A stretch of DNA of 11,574 nt from Verrucomicrobiota bacterium (lineage in GTDB: Bacteria; Verrucomicrobiota; Verrucomicrobiia; Limisphaerales; UBA1100), in NCBI GenBank assembly GCA_028872685.1, contig JAPKEI010000054.1, forward strand, positions 1 through 11,574, written 5' to 3'. Below the pieces are notes generated by a model that did no database searches, was not told the origin of the DNA, and worked only from the letters and a program-made list of their open reading frames with translations. Position numbers and translations under genes: made by a program. Shown here one piece after another: positions 6,528 to 11,574 of this stretch; positions within the stretch are counted from its first letter, which is position 1; each line of letters begins with the position of its first letter.

Positions 6528-7478
6528 ATGGCTAACGTCATTATTCGACCCGATTGGTATTTGCCGGAGTCTGCTGTGACACCGGAAGCGACCTACCGCA
6601 ATCGCCGGCAATTCCTTAAAACAATGGGTTTAGGAGCGGGACTGAGCGGGGGGTTGCTGGCGCGTGACGCCATGGCAGCCGCTACACCGGCGGAAAACCT
6701 CAAGCGATACCCGGGCAAGCGAAACGCCAAATATAGCCCCAACTTCCGACCGACCACCGAAGCGTGGGGCACTGGCTATAATAATTTTTATGAGTTTTCG
6801 ACGGATAAGTTTCAGGTGCGGCAGTTGGTCGGCGGTTTTCGCACTACGCCATGGCCGGTAACTATCGGGGGCTTGTGCAAGAAACCTTTCAAAATGGACG
6901 CACAGGATTTGGTGGCAAAGTTTGGCATCGAAGAGCGGGTCTATCGTTTTCGTTGCGTGGAAGGGTGGGGGATGATTCTACCTTGGTCGGGCTTTTCTCT
7001 GCGGCGGTTGCTTGAACTGGCCGAGCCCACTAAAGAAGCCCGGTATGTTAAATTCACCACCGCGATGATTCCGGCTCAAATGCCAGGAATCGCGCGGCTA
7101 CCACAGTATCCGTGGCCCTACACCGAAGGCTTGCGCATTGCTGAGGCGATGCACGATCTCACTTTTGTGGCCACTGGCATTTTTGGTAAACCTTTGCCCA
7201 AGCAAAACGGTGCGCCGATACGGCTGGTTGTGCCGTGGAAATATGGCTACAAAAGCATCAAGAGCATTGTGAAAATTGAGTTCGTGCGCAATCAACCCAA
7301 GACATTGTGGAACAGTCTCTCGGCGGTTGAATATCCGTTTGAGTCTAATGTGGATCCCGCTAAGCCGCATCCGCGATGGAGTCAAGCCAGCGAGGAAATG
7401 AAAGGTACAGACGGCCTGCGCGTGCGCACTCTCAAGTATAACGGCTACGGCGCGGTGGCGGGACTGTACCGTCGTTAA
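6528..7478 (+). CDS. msrP: Protein-methionine-sulfoxide reductase catalytic subunit MsrP (YedY-type molybdoenzyme), Tat-exported
   Basis: Periplasmic molybdopterin enzyme that reduces methionine sulfoxide in oxidised envelope proteins. With the start at 6528 it has 316 residues. N-R-R-Q-F-L-K (25-31) is a twin-arginine motif followed by a Gly/Leu-rich h-region and A-M-A (48-50), so Tat export with cleavage near 50-52 is expected. The sulfite-oxidase-like fold is shown by F-R-C-V-E-G-W-G-M, where C143 is the probable Mo ligand, and by V-P-W-K-Y-G-Y-K-S-I-K-S-I-V. An upstream ATG at 6492 would add 12 hydrophobic residues (W-L-I-L-W) that do not suit a Tat n-region, although GGTGG at 6481-6485 precedes it at good distance; 6528 is preferred on protein grounds. 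The usual haem membrane partner MsrQ is not adjacent: nnr begins 3 bases downstream. Confidence 0.92.
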   Translation: MANVIIRPDWYLPESAVTPEATYRNRRQFLKTMGLGAGLSGGLLARDAMAAATPAENLKRYPGKRNAKYSPNFRPTTEAWGTGYNNFYEFSTDKFQVRQLVGGFRTTPWPVTIGGLCKKPFKMDAQDLVAKFGIEERVYRFRCVEGWGMILPWSGFSLRRLLELAEPTKEARYVKFTTAMIPAQMPGIARLPQYPWPYTEGLRIAEAMHDLTFVATGIFGKPLPKQNGAPIRLVVPWKYGYKSIKSIVKIEFVRNQPKTLWNSLSAVEYPFESNVDPAKPHPRWSQASEEMKGTDGLRVRTLKYNGYGAVAGLYRR

Positions 7479-7481
7479 GGC

Positions 7482-8906
7482 ATGCCGCTGCCGGTCATTT
7501 CCGTGGCGCAAATGCGCGAGTGGGAGGGGCGCGCTTGGGCCTCAGGTGTTTCCGAAGAGGCGGTGATGAAACTTGCCGGGGAGGCAGTGGCTCGCCGTGC
7601 CTTTGATCTTGAGAATCATTCTGGCTCATCGATACTTTTTCTGGTTGGCAAAGGTAAAAATGGGGGTGATGCCCGAATCGCTGCCGAGTTACTCAGGGCG
7701 GAGGGGGTGAAGGGGGTTCAGCTAATGGAGCTGAGGGACGGAACCGAATCTTTGCCGGATTTTTCCGACGTGTCTCTCGTAGTAGATGGGGTTTTTGGTA
7801 TCGGGCTTAATCGGGGACTATCATCTGATTGGTGTAATTTCATCGAGCGACTCAATGAAGCCACGCAGGGTTTGCGGGTTCCGGTGCTGTCAATAGACGT
7901 GCCCTCCGGATTGGATGCCGATACCGGGCAACCGCGAGGTGCGGCGGTACGCGCGGACTATACGTTAACCGTTGGCGCGCCCAAGACTGGCTTAATTCCC
8001 GATCATGCCTCAGAATTTGTGGGACTCCTGGAAGTGGCTGCGGATATAGGCCTGCGCGATGCCCCACAATTGGGCGAGTTGAGGTGGGTTGATGCTAATG
8101 ATTTTAAGCGCTTCGTTCCCAAGCGTCCCGCCAGCGCACACAAAGGCACCTTTGGGCATGTCGGGATTATCGCCGGTTCCACGGGCTATCATGGCGCGGC
8201 GGTGTTGGCCGCCCGCGGAGCTGCATGTGCCGGCGTGGGATTGGTGAGCGTGTTTACCCCCGCGTATGCGCCTGTGGCTGCACAGTTGCAATCGGCGATG
8301 GTGCATCCGTGGGATGCTAACGTGATTCACACATTAAGCGCATGCACAGCAGTGGTCATTGGTCCGGGGTTATTGGGGCCTGATGTGCCTGAAAGTTTAC
8401 GGCGGGTGGCGATTAATCTTTGGCGGGAATCGGAAAACCCAATCGTGGTAGATGCTAGTGCGTTAGAATGGATATCTAACGAACCTGTCCCGGGAAATTC
8501 CGTGCGCGTGGTAACCCCGCACCCCGGGGAAGCGGCAAGAATGCTGGAAACGACAGCAGGCCAAATCCAAGCCGATCGAGTGCAATCTCTCCGTCAGGTT
8601 TCCGCCCAATGCGGCGGAGCCATTACTGTGCTCAAAGGTCGGCATACGCTCATTGGCGCTTTTGAAGGACCGGTGACAATCAATGGCAGTGGCAGCCCGC
8701 ACCTTGCGCAAGGGGGTAGCGGGGATGTGCTTTCTGGTTATTTGGGTGGTTGGCTGGCCCGCAAGGATTTAGAGGCGGCACCAAAAAATACAACCGCGCT
8801 CGCGGTGTGGAGGCACGGGGCAGCGGCCGATCATCTTTCCGCCTTTGGTTTCGAGCGGGATATTGATTCTTTACTCTCAACACTTGAGGGAAATTTTGAT
8901 TGCTGA
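7482..8906 (+). CDS. nnr: Bifunctional NAD(P)H-hydrate repair enzyme (epimerase plus ADP-dependent dehydratase)
   Basis: Repairs hydrated NADH and NADPH: the N-terminal YjeF-type domain epimerises R- and S-NAD(P)HX, and the C-terminal ribokinase-like domain dehydrates S-NAD(P)HX using ADP. The protein has 474 residues. The epimerase half (about 1-210) shows G-K-G-K-N-G-G-D (56-63), D-G-V-F-G-I-G-L (102-109) and S-I-D-V-P-S-G-L-D-A-D-T-G (137-149). The dehydratase half (about 211-474) shows H-K-G-T-F-G-H-V (220-227), I-G-P-G-L (293-297), T-P-H-P-G-E (345-350), V-L-K-G-R-H-T-L (383-390) and G-G-S-G-D-V-L-S-G (411-419), with D415 as probable catalytic base. Departures from the common motifs: G-D-A where G-D-G is usual (A64), D-A-S-A-L (324-328) where D-A-D-A-L is usual, and G-S-G-D for G-T-G-D. 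It starts 3 bases after the msrP stop, so coupled expression is likely. Confidence 0.95.
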   Translation: MPLPVISVAQMREWEGRAWASGVSEEAVMKLAGEAVARRAFDLENHSGSSILFLVGKGKNGGDARIAAELLRAEGVKGVQLMELRDGTESLPDFSDVSLVVDGVFGIGLNRGLSSDWCNFIERLNEATQGLRVPVLSIDVPSGLDADTGQPRGAAVRADYTLTVGAPKTGLIPDHASEFVGLLEVAADIGLRDAPQLGELRWVDANDFKRFVPKRPASAHKGTFGHVGIIAGSTGYHGAAVLAARGAACAGVGLVSVFTPAYAPVAAQLQSAMVHPWDANVIHTLSACTAVVIGPGLLGPDVPESLRRVAINLWRESENPIVVDASALEWISNEPVPGNSVRVVTPHPGEAARMLETTAGQIQADRVQSLRQVSAQCGGAITVLKGRHTLIGAFEGPVTINGSGSPHLAQGGSGDVLSGYLGGWLARKDLEAAPKNTTALAVWRHGAAADHLSAFGFERDIDSLLSTLEGNFDC

Positions 8907-8930
8907 AATCGGGGTTTTGGTGCACATTCA

Positions 8931-8936
8931 GGAGGA
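8931..8936 (+). promoter_or_regulatory. Shine-Dalgarno-like GGAGGA abutting a GTG start
   Basis: GGAGGA directly touches the GTG at 8937, leaving one base after GGAGG, which is much closer than the usual 5-9. No other ATG, GTG or TTG is in frame between the upstream stop (8904-8906) and this GTG. Using the next possible starts (CTG 8967, TTG 8970) would remove most of the signal segment. It therefore supports the region of the start but not a normal spacing. Confidence 0.4.
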
Positions 8937-10208
8937 GTGAGGGGGTGGATTTCATTTTTCGTTTGGCTGTTGGCCGTAGTTCCGGAGGGGCGCGCTGCGT
9001 TTCTCGTGGAATATAAAGGCGGGCGCGAACCGGTTCAGATACACAGCATCTTATCGGTGAATCCGGATGGCGTCATACTTCGCCCTTCGGGCGGTGGGTT
9101 TGGCAATGGCGTGCGCCACCGTTGGGATCAATTCACGGTGCGCACTCTGGGCGTGCTGATGAGTGAATTATTGAAGGATCCTCTTTTCAATCAAAAATCA
9201 CGTGATGCTAAATTTAAAATAATGAGTTCGCTTGAGACAGCCCGGAGCAAACAAGCCCCCGTTGTCATTGCGCCGCCGAATCAACCTGTCCAGCCAATTG
9301 CCACACCGGCACCTCTGCCCGTGGCAGTGGCCAATACCCCTGCGCCGCCCGCGGTAAACCCCCAAACAGGAATTCCAAAATCCGTGCCCGCGCCCACTAA
9401 TAGTTTGCCGGCGCTGCCTAAGCCCACAAGCCCCACTCCAGTTCGGCCGACCGCCACCAATGCGGCATCTCAACCGGCCCCTGCTTTTCAGCTTATTGAG
9501 CCTCCCGGCGTGGCGTCTTTCCCTGATCGACGCCCACCGGCCAGTGGTATGAGTACGGAAGTGGTGTTCAATCCCGCTGGGATATTTCTAGCTTTACTGG
9601 TTATGGGCCTCAGCGGTTATGCCGGTTATGAAATTGCACGTTTCAAAAACCGTCCAGTAAAATTGGTGTGTGTCCTGAGTGCCGTTTTGCCTGTTCTTGG
9701 TCCTGTGGTTTTCTTGTCGATGCCGCCGCAACAGGCCACTAGTGCAGCCCGATTTGCCTCGCCAGGCGTTCCCGGCGCGGTTGATCTTCCTGGCACCACG
9801 CCACCAACGCCTTTACCGACAGTTCGGAGTTTGAAATATGAGGACGATCCGGATTCGCCCTACGCCAATCTTGCCGAAGGGTCGGTGGATGAAACCCAAT
9901 ATGTGGATGAATCCGTTACTGATGCTGCTCCGGTTCCTGTTGCGAAGTCGCTCGAGCATTATCACAGTTCTGAATACGAGTTCACACCGGCATTTTTCAG
10001 TGAATATTTTACTCAGTTTGTGGGCGCGGCGGCCGCCACTAGTGAGGCTCTTATCATACGAACTAATGCCAATGAATATTCCGTCCGCTATATTTCGGTA
10101 GTAGACGCCACCGGTCTGAAAATTATTTTTGCGTCCCAGGGCCAATGGATAGAGGAGTTTTTGACCTACGCCGATATTACTGAAGTGGAGGTGCTGGGTC
10201 ATGCCTGA
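8937..10208 (+). CDS. Unrecognised membrane-anchored protein: signal/anchor, small domain, Pro/Ala linker, two-helix hairpin, C-terminal domain
   Basis: I do not recognise a family for these 423 residues. An N-terminal hydrophobic segment (about 4-15, then P-E-G-R-A-A) resembles a signal peptide or anchor. Residues 21-100 form a small domain with strand-like V-Q-I-H-S-I-L-S-V and D-G-V-I-L-R. Residues 107-203 are a low-complexity Pro/Ala/Thr linker. Hydrophobic helices lie at about 215-233 and 243-262, joined by a basic loop (R235, K237, R239, K242), which by the positive-inside rule should be cytoplasmic and put both domains outside the inner membrane. A second acidic/Pro linker (265-345) leads to a C-terminal domain (about 348-421) with F-F-S-E-Y-F-T-Q-F-V-G and Y-A-D-I-T-E-V-E-V-L. 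The start is GTG, 30 bases after nnr, and the end overlaps the kinase gene by 8 bases. An envelope role is inferred from topology only. Confidence 0.85.
   Translation: MRGWISFFVWLLAVVPEGRAAFLVEYKGGREPVQIHSILSVNPDGVILRPSGGGFGNGVRHRWDQFTVRTLGVLMSELLKDPLFNQKSRDAKFKIMSSLETARSKQAPVVIAPPNQPVQPIATPAPLPVAVANTPAPPAVNPQTGIPKSVPAPTNSLPALPKPTSPTPVRPTATNAASQPAPAFQLIEPPGVASFPDRRPPASGMSTEVVFNPAGIFLALLVMGLSGYAGYEIARFKNRPVKLVCVLSAVLPVLGPVVFLSMPPQQATSAARFASPGVPGAVDLPGTTPPTPLPTVRSLKYEDDPDSPYANLAEGSVDETQYVDESVTDAAPVPVAKSLEHYHSSEYEFTPAFFSEYFTQFVGAAAATSEALIIRTNANEYSVRYISVVDATGLKIIFASQGQWIEEFLTYADITEVEVLGHA
10187..10191 (+). promoter_or_regulatory. Ribosome binding site GGAGG for the kinase gene at 10201
   Basis: GGAGG ends 9 bases before the ATG at 10201 and lies inside the 3' end of the preceding gene. 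It supports 10201 over a second in-frame ATG at 10213. It is one of the few well-formed Shine-Dalgarno sites in the window. Confidence 0.6.
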
Positions 10209-10806
10209 ACAAATGAAATACAACGCCGTACTCCTGTTTGGTGCGCCTGGTTCCGGCAAGGGAACTCAGGGCCGCATTTTACGCAATCTTCCGAATTGCT
10301 ATTACTTCGCCTGCGGCGATGCATTCCGGAATTTACGCCCGGATGATCCGCTCGGTAAAACGTTCCTTGAATACTCCAGCCGAGGCGAGTTGGTGCCCGA
10401 TGAATTCACCATCACCCTTTGGCAAAAAAATATGGAGAGCGCCATCGTGAAGGGAGCATTCCATCCCAAACAAGACTTTCTGGTGCTCGATGGCATTCCG
10501 CGCAATCCACATCAGGTGGAAATGATTGGCGAACACGTCAACGTGTTGGCTGTGCTGCATCTCGCTTGTCCGGATCAGGAGCAAATGATCGAGCGTATCC
10601 AACGCCGTGCCTTACTCGAAAGCCGATTAGACGATGCTAACCTCGAAATCATCCGGCAACGCTTCGAAACCTACAAGCAGGAAACCCAGCCCGTGCTAGA
10701 TTGTTTCGCCGCCGACATTGTGCATGATATTGATTCCACCCAATCGCCCGTCAAAGTGCTTAGCGGCGTTGCGGAAGCACTGGGGCAACTGGAGTTTTGC
10801 AACTAA
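10201..10806 (+). CDS. Adenylate-kinase-family nucleoside monophosphate kinase, compact LID
   Basis: Cytoplasmic P-loop kinase that should transfer phosphate from ATP to a nucleoside monophosphate, probably AMP. The 201 residues carry G-A-P-G-S-G-K-G-T-Q (14-23) at the P-loop, A-C-G-D-A-F-R (37-43) where adenylate kinases usually read S-T-G-D-x-x-R, L-D-G-I-P-R-N (96-102) for the usual D-G-F-P-R-T, Q105 at the position that normally contacts the adenine of AMP, and a short LID region around 135-147 (R-R-A-L-L-E-S-R-L-D-D) with no zinc-binding cysteines. It is therefore a short-type, divergent adenylate kinase. It could be the cell's Adk or a paralogue with another monophosphate substrate, so no symbol is given. 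It overlaps the previous gene by 8 bases and fmt by 1 base (TAATG). Confidence 0.88.
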   Translation: MPEQMKYNAVLLFGAPGSGKGTQGRILRNLPNCYYFACGDAFRNLRPDDPLGKTFLEYSSRGELVPDEFTITLWQKNMESAIVKGAFHPKQDFLVLDGIPRNPHQVEMIGEHVNVLAVLHLACPDQEQMIERIQRRALLESRLDDANLEIIRQRFETYKQETQPVLDCFAADIVHDIDSTQSPVKVLSGVAEALGQLEFCN

Positions 10807-11574
10807 TGCTTCCACGCGTGCTCTACATGGGCACTGCCGAACTGGCCTGTCCGCCCCTCGTCGCCCTTCACGCAAGCCCCGTTGCTGACGTGGTGGGTGT
10901 GGTCACCCAGCCCGACCGACCCGGTGGGCGCAAGCTCAAGTCCCGACCCAGTTTCGTAAAGCAATGCGCACTCGATCTGGGTTTGCCGGTTATCCAGCCA
11001 CAAACACTTCGCACCCCTGAGGCAATTGAACAACTCGCCGCGTTCGAGCCAGACCTTTTCGTTGTCACCGCCTTTGGGCAAATCCTTCCTCAGTCAGCGC
11101 TCGACCTGCCACAGTATGGTGCGCTGAATGTGCACGTTTCACTCCTGCCGCGGCATCGCGGTGCGGCTCCTATCCAATGGGCCATCCTCGAAGGGGATAC
11201 TGAAACCGGCGTCACGCTCATGCGAATGGATGCCGGGCTTGATACAGGCGACATTATTTCCACAGTGAAAACTAAAATTACTGAAGGGGACACCGCCCAA
11301 ACCTTGCACGATCGATTGGCGCAAATGGGTGCCGTGCTGCTAACTGAATCGCTATCCGGTTATCTCGATGGTACTCGCAAGCCTGTTTCACAGGATGACG
11401 CTCGATCGACCTATGCACGGAAAATTCTTAAACAAGATGGCCAAATTGACTGGACAGAACCTGCCAAAACTATTTTCCGCAAGCTACGCGCCCTTACGCC
11501 ATGGCCCGGCATTTTCACATACCTGCCCGCAGACAAATTGCGTTTGGTTAAAATTCAATCCGCCAATATATCCA
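10806..11574 (+). CDS. fmt: Methionyl-tRNA formyltransferase, 5' part (3' end outside window)
   Basis: Formylates initiator Met-tRNA using 10-formyltetrahydrofolate, allowing translation initiation. The frame is open from the ATG at 10806 to the window edge (256 codons; the family is usually about 310-320). The N-terminal Rossmann domain starts R-V-L-Y-M-G-T-A-E-L-A, where G-T-P-x-F-A is more common. The catalytic residues are visible: N108 and H110 in L-N-V-H-V-S-L-L-P-R-H-R-G-A-A-P-I-Q, and D146 in M-D-A-G-L-D-T-G-D, each two positions beyond the E. coli N106, H108 and D144. The C-terminal tRNA-binding domain begins around A-R-K-I-L-K-Q-D-G-Q-I-D-W (about 202-214) and continues through L-T-P-W-P-G before the sequence ends. 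The start overlaps the preceding stop by one base (TAATG), with a weak GGAG at 10791-10794. def is not in the window. Confidence 0.95.
   Translation, partial: MLPRVLYMGTAELACPPLVALHASPVADVVGVVTQPDRPGGRKLKSRPSFVKQCALDLGLPVIQPQTLRTPEAIEQLAAFEPDLFVVTAFGQILPQSALDLPQYGALNVHVSLLPRHRGAAPIQWAILEGDTETGVTLMRMDAGLDTGDIISTVKTKITEGDTAQTLHDRLAQMGAVLLTESLSGYLDGTRKPVSQDDARSTYARKILKQDGQIDWTEPAKTIFRKLRALTPWPGIFTYLPADKLRLVKIQSANIS

Noticed and set aside
7098..7511. 137-codon open frame on the minus strand across the msrP/nnr junction, and other long antisense frames such as 9813-10259 and 8010-8330.
   Set aside because: They lie opposite well-supported genes, show no recognisable motifs, and are typical of antisense frames in this base composition.
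9256..9545. Pro/Ala-rich, C-rich stretch considered as a tandem repeat or frameshifted region.
   Set aside because: No regular repeat unit is visible, and the reading frame runs from the signal segment through to the C-terminal domain, so it is a low-complexity linker.

Overview
The window is a dense bacterial chromosomal segment of ordinary housekeeping genes. I see no mobile elements, CRISPR arrays, tRNA or rRNA genes and no obvious horizontally acquired island. GC content looks moderately high (about 55% by eye). The gene content (type III pantothenate kinase, an RlmI-type methyltransferase, a Tat-exported MsrP, a compact adenylate-kinase-family protein beside fmt) and the style of several proteins suggest a Gram-negative member of the PVC group, most likely Verrucomicrobiota. 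This placement rests on impression and has not been tested by a search.

Layout: (1) 1-684, plus strand, the 3' part of a ribonuclease D gene whose start lies outside the window. (2) 681-6415, minus strand, six packed genes read in the order nadC, birA, coaX, trpA, manC, rlmI. nadC/birA and birA/coaX overlap by 4 bases (ATGA), trpA/manC are 1 base apart, and the other gaps are 15 and 18 bases, so one operon is likely. Its last stop overlaps the rnd stop convergently in a shared TTAA. (3) 6416-6527, a 112-base divergent intergenic region, the only substantial non-coding stretch, with a perfect 9-bp inverted repeat and a tandem 8-bp repeat. (4) 6528-11574, plus strand, five close-packed genes: msrP, nnr, an unrecognised membrane-anchored protein, an adenylate-kinase-family kinase, and the 5' two-thirds or more of fmt, which runs off the right edge.

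Functionally the minus operon is about cofactors: NAD synthesis (NadC), attachment of biotin to carboxylases (BirA) and the first step of CoA synthesis (CoaX). It also carries the last-step tryptophan enzyme subunit TrpA, GDP-mannose synthesis (ManC) and a 23S rRNA methyltransferase. The plus operon opens with periplasmic methionine-sulfoxide repair (MsrP) and NAD(P)H-hydrate repair (Nnr), so the two divergent units share an NAD and damage-repair flavour. The least understood gene is the 423-codon protein at 8937-10208: a signal/anchor segment, a small domain, a long Pro/Ala linker, a two-helix membrane hairpin and a C-terminal domain that may resemble the N-terminal one. I do not see a clear new multi-gene system. 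The best candidates for novelty are that protein and the repeat array in the divergent promoter region.
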